Shown: positions 43,932-52,562, numbered from the stretch's first letter. The stretch is 64,000 nt of DNA from Extensimonas perlucida (GCF_007655255.1 NZ_VMYE01000002.1:186001-250000), one strand, 5' to 3'. Numbers and translations: made by a program. The notes: a model not told the origin generated them from the letters alone.

Positions 43932-44290
43932 AAATTGCAATCTGACCCCAATTTCCTACGACCCCAATTTCCGCGCGGAAAAGGCCGAGCGTAGCGAAGG
44001 CCCGTGTGGTATCCCCGCCCTTCTGTATGCGCCGAGGAGCGCAGCGCCCGGCGGATAAAGGGCGCGCGATTGTTTGAGCGCAGCGAGTTTCGCGCGACCC
44101 CGCCGGGTGCGAGCACCGCAGCTTGCCCTGGGCGCCGTTCAGGCGCACAGGGACGCAGACAGTAGGGTCGCCTTCTTTTGCCTACTTTTCTTGGCGAGAC
44201 AAGAAAAGTAGGTGCGCCGCCGGGCGCATCTCCCGGCACCCACCCATCGCGCAATAACCCCCGCAAATAATTGGAATCTGACCCCAATTT
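43932..44290. repeat. Long non-coding repeat, copy C, with motif at both ends
   Basis: Starts with a slightly altered reversed motif (43932-43954) and a half motif, then CCGCGCGGAAAAGG and the core from 43984. The hairpin is at 44181-44193/44200-44212. It ends with a perfect reversed motif (44269-44290). Confidence 0.88.
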
Positions 44291-44293
44291 CTG

Positions 44294-44408
44294 TTTTGCC
44301 TACTTTTCTTGGCGAGACAAGAAAAGTAGGTGCGCCGCCGGGCGCATCTCCCGGCACCCACCCATCGCGCAATAACCCCCGCAAATAATTGGAATCTGAC
44401 CCCAATTT
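44294..44408. repeat. Long non-coding repeat, copy D (right part only)
   Basis: A direct repeat of the last 115 bp of copy C, starting just before the hairpin (44299-44311/44318-44330) and ending in the reversed motif 44387-44408. Together with C it forms a partial tandem. Confidence 0.9.
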
Positions 44409-44768
44409 CTGCTGCAAGCCATAGCCACTGCGAAGATCGAGATCGCGGCATCCACAGCTCTTTGGCTGGAGTATGAATCCGTGCTCAAGCGGGATGAGAT
44501 TCGTGCTCTGCACGGCTTCAGCGCTGCAGAGATTGACACCATGCTTTCTGCGCTGGCCGTTTGGGTGCATCCGGTGATGCTGCACTACGTCTGGCGGCCC
44601 CAATTGCGCGATCCGGGCGATGAGATGGTGCTTGAGGCGGCCGTGAATGGGCAAGTCCAGGCCATTGTGACGCACAACACACGTGACTTTGTACGGGTTG
44701 CCCCAAGTTTTGGTTTGCAGGTAATGACCCCTGCCGAACTGCTTTTGATGATGGAGGTGCAGCGATGA
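44409..44768 (+). pseudogene. PIN-domain toxin, 5' end lost to repeats
   Basis: Right after the last repeat motif the frame reads LLQAIATAKIEIAASTALWLEYESVL and continues to the stop with a proper PIN body: conserved Glu in LEYES, LRDPGDEMVLEAA and VTHNTRDF. The first 20-30 residues of the family, including the first catalytic Asp (usually xxxDTNVxVA), are absent; repeat sequence occupies their place. A GTG at 44481 could start a 95-residue fragment, but it would lack the active site. The stop overlaps the antitoxin ATG by 4 bp. Confidence 0.8.
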
Positions 44769-45007
44769 GCACTTTTGCATTGCGTCTGCCTGAGTCTCTT
44801 TATGCGCATGCCAAGTTATTGGCCGAGCGAGATCAGGCTTCTTTGAATCAATTCATTACTGTGGCTGTTGCCGAGAAGGTGTCTGCCTTGCAGACGGCCG
44901 AATTTTTTGCACAGCGCGCCGGGAATGCCCAAAAAGACGATCTGGCCAAGCTTTTGTTGCAAGTAAAAGGCCGCAAACCGCTGCAGGGTGATGAATTGCC
45001 GAACTGA
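44765..45007 (+). CDS. HicB/RHH-type antitoxin
   Basis: 80 residues. The start MSTFALRLPESLYAHAKLLAERDQ is a ribbon-helix-helix pattern, and QFITVAVAEKVSAL continues it; the rest is a helical tail (DDLAKLLLQVKG). It is coupled to the truncated PIN toxin, so the antitoxin has outlived its toxin. Confidence 0.82.
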   Translation: MSTFALRLPESLYAHAKLLAERDQASLNQFITVAVAEKVSALQTAEFFAQRAGNAQKDDLAKLLLQVKGRKPLQGDELPN

Positions 45008-45026
45008 GTGCGGTATGGCATGACGG

Positions 45027-45049
45027 AAAATTGGGGACGGTTTTCAATT
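45027..45049 (+). repeat. Degenerate GGTCAGA-type motif
   Basis: AATTGGGGACGGTTTTCAATT: arms kept, core changed from GGTCAGA to GGACGGT. Confidence 0.5.
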
Positions 45050-45075
45050 CCTCCCCCGGCACGCCGCACCCCGCC

Positions 45076-46581
45076 TCAAAACCGCTCCAGCTGCGGGTGC
45101 GCGAGTTGCCCGCCGCGCACCAGCATCTTGCCGTACTCGGCGCAGCGGTGCAGCGTGGGGATGACTTTGCCGGGGTTGAGCAGCCCGGCGGGGTCGAAGG
45201 CGGCCTTGAGGGCGACCATCTGCGCGTTTTCCTCGGCGGAAAACTGCACGCACATGGAGTTGAGCTTTTCCACGCCCACGCCGTGCTCGCCCGTCACGGT
45301 GCCGCCCATGGCGACGCTGGTTTCGAGGATGTCGGCGCCGAAGCGCTCGCAGCGGTGCAGCTGGTCGGGGTCGTTGGCGTCGAACAGGATCAGCGGGTGC
45401 AGGTTGCCGTCGCCCGCGTGGAACACGTTCACGCAGCGCAGCTGGTACTTGCGCTCCATCGCGGCGATGGCCTGCAGCATGTCAGCGAGGCGCTTGCGCG
45501 GGATGGTCGAGTCCATGCACATGTAGTCGGGGCTGATGCGGCCGCTCGCGGGGAAGGCGTTTTTGCGTCCGCTCCAAAAGCGCAGGCGCTCTTCCTCGGA
45601 CTGACTTACTGCGATTTTGGTAGCGCCTGCGGCAAGCAGCACCTGCGTCATGCGCTCGATTTCCTCTTGCACTTCGGCGGGCGTGCCGTCGCTTTCGCAC
45701 AGCAGGATGGCGGCGGCGTCAAGGTCGTAGCCCGCGTGCACGAAGTCTTCGACCGCGGCGGTCATGGGCTTGTCCATCATCTCCAGCCCGGCCGGGATGA
45801 TGCCGGCGGCGATCACTTCGGCCACGGCCTCGCCGGCTTTGCGCACGTCGTCGAAGCTCGCCATGATGCAGCGCGCAAGCTGCGGTTTGGGGATCAGGCG
45901 CACCGTGACTTCGGTGGTCACGGCCAGCATGCCTTCGCTGCCCATCACCGCAGCGAGCAGGTCGTAGCCGGGCGCATCGAGCGCCTCGCTGCCGAATTCG
46001 ACGGGTTCGCCCTCGACGGTGAAGCCGCGCACGCGCAGCACGTTGTGCACCGTAAGGCCGTATTTGAGGCAGTGCACGCCGCCCGAGTTCTCGGCCACGT
46101 TGCCGCCTATGGTGCAGGCGATCTGGCTGCTCGGGTCGGGCGCGTAATACAGGCCGTGGGGCGCGGCGGCTTCGCTGATGGCGAGGTTGCGCACGCCGCA
46201 CTGCACGCGTGCGGTGCGTGCAAGCGGGTCGAGCTGCAGGATGCGGTTGAAGCGCGCGAGCGAGAGCGTCACGCCCATGGCGTGCGGCAGCGCCCCGCCC
46301 GAGAGCCCCGTGCCCGCACCGCGCGCGACCACGGGCACCTGCAGCGCGTGGCAGGTTTGCAGCACGGCCTGCACCTGCGCCTCGGTTTCAGGCAGGCACA
46401 CGGCCAGCGGGCGCTGGCGATAGGCCGTGAGGCCGTCGCACTCGTAGGGCGTGGTGTCTTCGCTGTGCCACAGCAGCATGTGCGCGGGCAGCACGCGCTG
46501 CAGGGCGTGCACGATTTCGGCCTGGCGCTGCTGGCGGGCGGCGGACGGGGCGGCGGCGGGCGGAGTGGAGGGGGTGTGCAT
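45076..46581 (-). CDS. glcD: Glycolate oxidase subunit GlcD (FAD-binding)
   Basis: 501 residues. The FAD-binding PCMH domain (about 55-235) has VVARGAGTGLSGGALP and CTIGGNVAENSGGVHCLKYG. The FAD-linked oxidase C-domain has VFHAGDGNLHPLI and TGEHGVGVEKL, the signature of GlcD/D-lactate dehydrogenase enzymes. It oxidises glycolate to glyoxylate. glcE and glcF are not in the window, so a related 2-hydroxyacid dehydrogenase role is possible. Confidence 0.9.
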   Translation of the reverse strand: MHTPSTPPAAAPSAARQQRQAEIVHALQRVLPAHMLLWHSEDTTPYECDGLTAYRQRPLAVCLPETEAQVQAVLQTCHALQVPVVARGAGTGLSGGALPHAMGVTLSLARFNRILQLDPLARTARVQCGVRNLAISEAAAPHGLYYAPDPSSQIACTIGGNVAENSGGVHCLKYGLTVHNVLRVRGFTVEGEPVEFGSEALDAPGYDLLAAVMGSEGMLAVTTEVTVRLIPKPQLARCIMASFDDVRKAGEAVAEVIAAGIIPAGLEMMDKPMTAAVEDFVHAGYDLDAAAILLCESDGTPAEVQEEIERMTQVLLAAGATKIAVSQSEEERLRFWSGRKNAFPASGRISPDYMCMDSTIPRKRLADMLQAIAAMERKYQLRCVNVFHAGDGNLHPLILFDANDPDQLHRCERFGADILETSVAMGGTVTGEHGVGVEKLNSMCVQFSAEENAQMVALKAAFDPAGLLNPGKVIPTLHRCAEYGKMLVRGGQLAHPQLERF

Positions 46582-46614
46582 GGCGTGGCTCGGCAGATCT
46601 GTCAGAACAGGTTC

Positions 46615-47199
46615 TCAGAAGCCGATTTTCGCCCCGGCGCCGAGCAAGGTGGCCACGCCCAGCGCGGCAAAGACGGCGGCGGCGAGCGCGCGCACGAGCT
46701 TCATCGGGATTTTGGCCGCGAGCTTGTCGCCCACGAACACGGCGGGCACGTCGGCGATCAGCATTCCGAGCGTGGTGCCGGCCACGACCAGCAGCGGCGT
46801 GCCGTAGTGCGCCGCCATGGCCACGGTGGCGATCTGCGTTTTATCCCCCATTTCGGCCAGGAAGAAGGTGAGCAGCGTGGCGCCGAACACGCCCAGGCGC
46901 TGGGCCACGTGGGCGCCGTCTTCTGCCATCTCGTCGGGGATCAGCGTCCACACGGCCATGCCGACGAAAGACAGCCCCAGCACCCAGCGCAATACTTCAG
47001 GGCGCACGTGGGCGGTGATCCACGCACCGAGCGCACCCGCCAGGCCATGGTTGGCGATGGTGGCCAGCAGGATGCCAAGGATGATGGGGGCCGGTTTTTT
47101 GAACCGGGCTGCCAGCAGGAAGGCGAGCAGCTGCGTCTTGTCGCCGATTTCGGCGAGCGCGACGACGCCGGTCGAGACCAGGACGGACTCGAGGAGCAT
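46615..47199 (-). CDS. GDT1/TMEM165 (UPF0016) family cation exporter
   Basis: 194 residues, six membrane helices in two homologous halves, each with the family motif: VALAEIGDKTQLLAF (about 13-27) and FLAEMGDKTQIATV (about 113-126). The family exports Mn2+ or Ca2+ (MneA). A stem-loop occupies the leader at 47206-47248. The gene lies 71 bp after the carboxyltransferase stop in the same direction. Confidence 0.92.
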   Translation of the reverse strand: MLLESVLVSTGVVALAEIGDKTQLLAFLLAARFKKPAPIILGILLATIANHGLAGALGAWITAHVRPEVLRWVLGLSFVGMAVWTLIPDEMAEDGAHVAQRLGVFGATLLTFFLAEMGDKTQIATVAMAAHYGTPLLVVAGTTLGMLIADVPAVFVGDKLAAKIPMKLVRALAAAVFAALGVATLLGAGAKIGF

Positions 47200-47205
47200 G
47201 GGTGG

Positions 47206-47248
47206 AACCTTTGACGATCTTTGCGCGAAAGGCGCGGATCGTAAAGGT
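47206..47248. promoter_or_regulatory. Stem-loop in the leader of the GDT1-type gene
   Basis: AACCTTTGACGATC (47206-47219) pairs with GATCGTAAAGGTT (47236-47248) with one bulge, with GCGC-rich sequence in the loop. No T run follows in either direction, so it is not a standard terminator. It ends 7 bp before the start codon and could cover its ribosome-binding site. Confidence 0.45.
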
Positions 47249-47270
47249 TTTGTGCGCTGCGCTCAGCCGC

Positions 47271-48812
47271 TCACATGCGAAACACCGCGTACTGCGTCTC
47301 TTTGGCCGGGGTGCGCCCGGCCATGGCGAGCAGCTCGGCGAGCACGGGGCGCGTCTGCACGGGGTCTATGACCATGTCGCACCAGAGCTGGCGCGCCCAG
47401 TCCATGGCGCCGGCAGACTCGGCCGCGCCGCTGGCCGCGCCCGTGGGCGCGCCTATGGTGGCGCGTAGTGCGGCGCGTGCGTTGGGCCACATCAGCAGCG
47501 CGTTGGGCTTGAGCGCGCGCCCGCACAGCGCGTAGTAGGCCGCGCCGTAAGCGTGGCCGGTGATCAGCGTGAACTTGGGCACGTCGGCATTGGCCACGGC
47601 GTTCATGAGCTTGGCGCCGTGCTTGCCCACGCCCTGGCGCTCGGACTCCTCGCCCGACAAAAAGCCCGGCGAATCGGCAAGGAACAGCAGCGGGATGTCG
47701 CGCTGGCCGCACAGCTCGATGAAGTGCGCCCCCTTGGCGCCGGCCTGCGCCGTGAGCGCGCCGTTGCCCGCGAGCACGCCGACTTCAATGCCCTCGAAGT
47801 GCGCAAAGCCCGTGACCAGCGTCTCGCCGTGCAGCTGCTTGAACTCCTGAAAGCGGCTGCCATCGACGAGGCGCGCGATGACTTCGTGCGCGGTGTAAGG
47901 GTCATCGGCGTGCGTGCGCGCCAGGCCGTAGAGCTCGGCCGGGTCGTAGCGCGGCGGCTCTGCTTGGGCGCGCGTCCAGCGCAGGCGCGGCGGCTCGCCC
48001 AGGTGCGCGACGATGTGGCGCGTGATCTCGAGCGCGTGCCGGTCGTCGTCGGCGATGTGGTCGGTCACGCCGGAGAGGCGGCTGTGCATCTCGGCGCCGC
48101 CCAGGGGTTCTATGCCTATGACCTCGCCAGTCGCGGCGAACACCAGCTGCGGGCTGCCGAGGAACATCGCGCCCTGCTTGCGGATGATCACCACCTCGTC
48201 ACACAGCGCGGGGATGTAGGCGCCGCCCGCGGTCGAGGGGCCGTGCACGATGGCGATCTGCGCAATGCCCTCGGACGACATCTTGACCTGGTTGTACATG
48301 ATGGAGCCGGCATGGCCCTCGTCGGGAAAGATGTTGGCCAGATCGGGCAGAAAGCCGCCGCCGGACTGCACCATGGTGATGCAGGGCAGGCGGTGCTGCC
48401 ACGCGAACAGCTGCGCGCGCGTGTGCTTTTTCGTGGTCATGCCGAACATGGTGCCGCCCTTCACGGTGGCGTCGTTGATGATCAGCATGCACGCGCGCCC
48501 GCAGACCCAGCCCACGCCGGTGATGATGGTCGCGCCCGGTGGCACGCCCTCGTACATGTCGGCGCCCGCGAGCTGGGCGAGCTCGATGAACGGCGTGCCG
48601 GGGTCGGTCAGCGCGGTGATGCGCTCGCGCGGCAGCATCTGCCCGCGCTCCTGGTGCAGCTTGCGCGCCTTGGCGCTGCCGCCCTGCAGGGCCTCGGCAC
48701 TGCGCTCCTGGAGCTGCGCCAGGTAGCGCTGGTAGGCCGCGCACCGTTGCTGGAAGGCCGGATCGTCGGTGGCGACCTGGGACGCGATCGTGGGCAGTGC
48801 GGTCAAAGTCAT
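47271..48812 (-). CDS. Acyl-CoA carboxylase carboxyltransferase subunit, N-half canonical
   Basis: 513 residues from MTLTALPTIASQ. Crotonase-fold CT subunit of the 3-methylcrotonyl/geranyl-CoA carboxylase type. The N-domain is canonical: VQSGGGFLPDLANIFPDEGHAG and HGPSTAGGAYIPALCDE, with the glycine pair that stabilises the acyl-CoA thioester. The C-domain deviates: GHAYGAAYYALCG replaces the usual GGSYGAGNYGMCG, the VMGGEQAA motif is missing, and the segment before IDP is about 27 residues short. It is divergent from the second CT gene across a palindromic operator. See findings for the complementarity. Confidence 0.85.
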   Translation of the reverse strand: MTLTALPTIASQVATDDPAFQQRCAAYQRYLAQLQERSAEALQGGSAKARKLHQERGQMLPRERITALTDPGTPFIELAQLAGADMYEGVPPGATIITGVGWVCGRACMLIINDATVKGGTMFGMTTKKHTRAQLFAWQHRLPCITMVQSGGGFLPDLANIFPDEGHAGSIMYNQVKMSSEGIAQIAIVHGPSTAGGAYIPALCDEVVIIRKQGAMFLGSPQLVFAATGEVIGIEPLGGAEMHSRLSGVTDHIADDDRHALEITRHIVAHLGEPPRLRWTRAQAEPPRYDPAELYGLARTHADDPYTAHEVIARLVDGSRFQEFKQLHGETLVTGFAHFEGIEVGVLAGNGALTAQAGAKGAHFIELCGQRDIPLLFLADSPGFLSGEESERQGVGKHGAKLMNAVANADVPKFTLITGHAYGAAYYALCGRALKPNALLMWPNARAALRATIGAPTGAASGAAESAGAMDWARQLWCDMVIDPVQTRPVLAELLAMAGRTPAKETQYAVFRM

Positions 48813-48830
48813 GGCTTGGGCTTGGTGAAC

Positions 48831-48846
48831 TAACAAATGTTTGTTA
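48831..48846. promoter_or_regulatory. Palindromic operator between divergent carboxyltransferase genes
   Basis: TAACAAA-TG-TTTGTTA, perfect 7-bp arms with a 2-nt centre, 19 bp before the leftward gene and 132 bp before the rightward gene. This looks like a TetR-family site and would control both genes. No TetR gene is in the window. Confidence 0.6.
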
Positions 48847-48978
48847 TCTTACATACCTTCGGATGTTTTTTGCAACGCAGTTTTTTCCCCTTCGCCCTTC
48901 AGCCATGAACCACCACCGCAGCGCCCCCCACTTCGCGCCCATTGCCGCCGGCGCCCCCCGGCCCGAGAGGAGTTTGTC

Positions 48979-50553
48979 ATGAGCGTCATGAAGTCCTCGC
49001 TCTCGACCGGCACGCCGGAATTTCAGGCCAACCAGGCCGCTTACGCGGCGCGCATCGCCGACCTGCATGCACGTCGCGCTGCCGCGCTGGCCGCAGGCCC
49101 GCTGCCCGCGCAGGAAAAGCTGCGCCAAGCCAAGCAGCTGCTGGCGCGCGAGCGCGTCGCGGCATTGCTCGATGCGGGCTCGCCTTTTCTGGAGCTGTGC
49201 CAGCTCGGCGGCGAAGGGCTGTATCCGGGGCAGGCGCCCGGTGCGGCCATCGTCACGGGCGTGGGCGTGGTTGCGGGGCGGCCGTGCATGGTGATTGCCA
49301 ACGATGCGAGTGTCGATGGCGGCAGCTACAACGCCATCACCTGCAAAAAGCACGTGCGCGCGCTGCGCTTTGCCTGGCAACACCGTCTGCCCTGCATCAC
49401 GCTCGCGCAGCCCGCGCCGCCTGCCGAAAAGGATGAACCCGGCGTGTTCCCAGACGACGGGCAGTTCGGCTCCATTTACTACTACCAGCTGCGCATGTCG
49501 CGCGAGGGCGTGCCGCAGATCGCGAGCGTGCACGGCCCGGCGGCCGACATCCTGGCGTTTGCACCCGCGCTGTGCGACCAGGTGGTGATGGTGCGCAAGC
49601 AAGGCGCGCTGGCCTTCGGCCCCGAGCCCGCACTCGCTGCCGGCGACGCCGAGCGCCAGACCACGCTCAGCGGCACCGCGGACAACCTGGCCGAAAACGA
49701 CAGCCACGCCATGGCCATGCTGCGCGACATCGTCGCCAACCTCGGCGACCTGCCGCGCCAGCGCCGCGACGTGGCCCCGCCGCGCGCGCCACTGCACGAC
49801 CCGCGCGAGATCCACGGCATCATCAGCGCCGACCCGCGCATCCCCACCGACAACCGCGAGATCGTGCTGCGCCTGATCGACGGCAGCGAGCTGCACGAGT
49901 TCAAGCCCGGTTACGGCGACACGCTGATCACCGGCTTTGCGCGCATCATGGGCTTCGAGATCGGCATCCTGTGCAACAACGGCGTGCTGTTTTCCGAAAG
50001 CGCGATGAAGGCCACGCAGTTCATCGAACTGTGCTGCCAGCGCGGCATTCCGCTGCTGTTCATGGCCGACATCAACGGCTTCATGGTCGGGCGCGAGGCC
50101 GAGGAGGCCGGCATCGCCAAGCACGGCGCAAAGATGATCACCGCCATGACCAGCGCCAACGTGCCCAAATACACGCTGATCATCGGCGGCTCCTACGGCG
50201 CGGGCTACCTGGCGATGTGCGGGCGCCCGTTCAAGCCCAATGCGATGATCATGTGGCCCAACGGCCGCGCCGCCATCATGGGCCCCGAGCAGGCCGCGAC
50301 CACGCTCGCCATGGTCAAGGACGACCAGCACAAGCGCGACGGCACGAGCTGGACCGACGAAGAGCGCGAGGCCTACAAGGCCCCCGTGCGCAAGACCTTC
50401 GAGGACTTTGCCAACGCCTACAACTTCGCGCGCCACACCTGGTGCGACATGGTCATAGACCCCGTGGAGACGCGCACCGTGATGGGCATGCTGCTCGATC
50501 TGGCCGGCTGCGTGCCCGAAGTTCCCACGCGCTACGGCGTCTATCGCATGTGA
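48979..50553 (+). CDS. Acyl-CoA carboxylase carboxyltransferase subunit, C-half canonical
   Basis: 524 residues from MSVMKSSLSTG with a GAGAGGAG ribosome-binding site. It is related to the divergent CT subunit, but the pattern is reversed. The N-domain is degenerate: QPAPPAEKDEPGVF stands where SGGAFLP is expected, HGPAADILAFAPALCDQ replaces the TAGGAYVPA glycine motif, and the GGADLH segment is gone. The C-domain is canonical: NNGVLFSESAMKATQF, GFMVGREAEEAGIAKHGAKM, GGSYGAGYLAMCG and IMGPEQAA. The biotin subunit gene follows after 11 bp. Confidence 0.85.
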   Translation: MSVMKSSLSTGTPEFQANQAAYAARIADLHARRAAALAAGPLPAQEKLRQAKQLLARERVAALLDAGSPFLELCQLGGEGLYPGQAPGAAIVTGVGVVAGRPCMVIANDASVDGGSYNAITCKKHVRALRFAWQHRLPCITLAQPAPPAEKDEPGVFPDDGQFGSIYYYQLRMSREGVPQIASVHGPAADILAFAPALCDQVVMVRKQGALAFGPEPALAAGDAERQTTLSGTADNLAENDSHAMAMLRDIVANLGDLPRQRRDVAPPRAPLHDPREIHGIISADPRIPTDNREIVLRLIDGSELHEFKPGYGDTLITGFARIMGFEIGILCNNGVLFSESAMKATQFIELCCQRGIPLLFMADINGFMVGREAEEAGIAKHGAKMITAMTSANVPKYTLIIGGSYGAGYLAMCGRPFKPNAMIMWPNGRAAIMGPEQAATTLAMVKDDQHKRDGTSWTDEEREAYKAPVRKTFEDFANAYNFARHTWCDMVIDPVETRTVMGMLLDLAGCVPEVPTRYGVYRM

Positions 50554-50564
50554 GGGCCGTTTTC

Positions 50565-52562
50565 ATGTTCAAGAAAATACTGATAGCCAACCGTGGCGAA
50601 ATCGCCTGCCGCATCGCGCGCACCTGCCGGCGCCTGGGCGTGGAAGTGGCGGGCGTGCACTCGGTGGCCGACCGCGACGCGCTGCATGTCAAGGAAATCG
50701 GCGAGTCGATCGAAATCGGCGGCGCTCCGGCGTCCGAGAGCTACCTGCGCATCGACGCCGTGATCGCCGCGGCCAAGGCCACGGGCGCGCAGGCCATCCA
50801 TCCCGGTTTCGGCTTTCTGGCCGAAAACGCCGCGTTTGCGCGCGCCGTCGAGGCCGCGGGCCTGGTCTTCATCGGCCCCACGGGCGAGGTCATCGACCGC
50901 CTGGGCGACAAGGCCGCAGCCAAGCAAGAGGCGCAGGCCGCGGGCGTGCCCACGGTGCCAGGCAGCCTCACGCCCAGCGAAGACCGCGCCGAAATCGCCG
51001 CGCTGGTGCGCCAGACCGGCCTGCCCGTGATGCTCAAGGCCGCGGCCGGCGGTGGTGGCAAGGGCATGCGCGCGATCGCACAGCTCGCGGGCCTGGAGGA
51101 CGAAATCGACGCCGCCATGCGCGAAGCCAAGAGCTCGTTCGGCAGCGCCGGCCTGATCGTTGAAAAACTCGTCGAGCGCGGCCGCCACATCGAGGTGCAG
51201 ATCGTGGGCGACGGCAAGGGCCATGTGATCCACCTGTTCGAGCGCGAATGCACGCTGCAGCGCCGCCACCAGAAGCTCATCGAAGAAGCGCCCGCGGCCC
51301 AGCTCGACCCCGAGCTGCGCGCACGCATGACGGCCGACGCCGTGCGCCTGGGCCAGCGCCTGAAGTACCGCGGCGTGGGCACGGTGGAGTTCATCGTCGG
51401 CGGCGAGGACTACTACTTCCTCGAAGTCAACCCACGCCTGCAGGTCGAGCACCCTGTGACTGAGGAGGTCACGGGCCTGGACATCGTCGAGCTCATGTTG
51501 CGCATCGCCGCGGGCGAGGGCCTGCCGCTGCACCAGGAGGACGTGCACTTGCGCGGCCACGCGGTCGAGGCGCGCATCTGCGCCGAAGACCCGGCGGCGG
51601 GCTTTCTGCCCTCCACGGGGCGGCTCGTGCAGGTGCGCTTCCCGCGTGAGGGCGTGCGCGTGGAAACCGGCATCGAGGCGGGGATGGAGGTCACGCCCTA
51701 CTACGACCCCATGCTCGCCAAGCTCATCACGCACGCCGAAACGCGCGACGCCGCGCTCGACCGCCTGCGCCAGGCGCTCGACGACACGGCCATCTTCGGC
51801 GTCACGACGAACTGCGACTTCCTCAAGCGCCTGATCGACCTGCCCGAGACGCGCAGCGCGCGCTTTCACACGCGCCTGATCGACGAGCAGATCGCCAGCT
51901 GGGACTTGCGCGCCGCACAGCAGACGCGCCAGACACTCGCGCTCGCGGCCTATTACTGGCTCTACGCGCAGCGCCGCAATGCAGCGCGGCCACTGTGGCA
52001 AGGCTGGGGCCACAGCGGCTGGAGCCTGGGCACGGGCGACGAGAGCCTCAGCGCCGCACCCAGCCTGCACATGGCCTACACGGGCGGTAGCGTGGCGATC
52101 CGCTTCGCGCCGTTGCAGACCGACGGCAGCATGTGCATAGGCGTGGGCGACGACTGCCTGCGCGTGGCGCTGCAGCCCGTGGGCGCGGACGAGTTTTTGG
52201 CCATCATTGAAGCGCGGCGCGAGCGCGTGCGCCTGCACCAGGACGGCGACACGCTGTACCTGCACGACCGCCAGGGCGTACACGCGTTCCAGGCCGTGCC
52301 TTACCTGTCGTACATCAGCGCGGCGGCGCAGGCCAGCGGCGAGCTCAAGGCGCCGATGATGGGCTTGATCCTCAAGGTGAACGCCGCCGTGGGCGAGCAT
52401 GTCGAAAAAGGCGCCGTGGTGGCGCTGCTCGAATCCATGAAGATGGAAATGCGCATCTGCGCCGAATGCGCAGGCACCGTGACCGCGATCCACTGCCAGG
52501 CTGGGCAAACGGTGGAGCGCAACGCCATCGTCGCGGTGATAGAGCCGGACGAGGAGGCTTGA
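50565..52562 (+). CDS. Acyl-CoA carboxylase biotin carboxylase/biotin carrier subunit
   Basis: 665 residues. The biotin carboxylase domain (1-445) starts FKKILIANRGEIACRI, with the ATP-grasp glycine loop KAAAGGGGKGMR and the catalytic EVNPRLQVEHPVTE. A middle domain links to the C-terminal biotinyl domain, where K626 in ESMKMEM carries biotin. It resembles MccA/AtuF subunits. It forms an operon with the rightward CT gene and probably serves the divergent one too. The substrate could be a branched or terpenoid acyl-CoA; sequence alone does not decide. Confidence 0.92.
   Translation: MFKKILIANRGEIACRIARTCRRLGVEVAGVHSVADRDALHVKEIGESIEIGGAPASESYLRIDAVIAAAKATGAQAIHPGFGFLAENAAFARAVEAAGLVFIGPTGEVIDRLGDKAAAKQEAQAAGVPTVPGSLTPSEDRAEIAALVRQTGLPVMLKAAAGGGGKGMRAIAQLAGLEDEIDAAMREAKSSFGSAGLIVEKLVERGRHIEVQIVGDGKGHVIHLFERECTLQRRHQKLIEEAPAAQLDPELRARMTADAVRLGQRLKYRGVGTVEFIVGGEDYYFLEVNPRLQVEHPVTEEVTGLDIVELMLRIAAGEGLPLHQEDVHLRGHAVEARICAEDPAAGFLPSTGRLVQVRFPREGVRVETGIEAGMEVTPYYDPMLAKLITHAETRDAALDRLRQALDDTAIFGVTTNCDFLKRLIDLPETRSARFHTRLIDEQIASWDLRAAQQTRQTLALAAYYWLYAQRRNAARPLWQGWGHSGWSLGTGDESLSAAPSLHMAYTGGSVAIRFAPLQTDGSMCIGVGDDCLRVALQPVGADEFLAIIEARRERVRLHQDGDTLYLHDRQGVHAFQAVPYLSYISAAAQASGELKAPMMGLILKVNAAVGEHVEKGAVVALLESMKMEMRICAECAGTVTAIHCQAGQTVERNAIVAVIEPDEEA

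Noticed and set aside
46582-47270. yybP-ykoY manganese riboswitch before the GDT1-type gene
   Set aside because: The leader is only about 70 nt and the conserved GGGGAGUA-type core is not seen.
47271-52562. Naming the carboxylase genes liuB/liuD or atuC/atuF
   Set aside because: No isovaleryl or citronellyl pathway genes accompany them, and both CT subunits deviate from the known enzymes.
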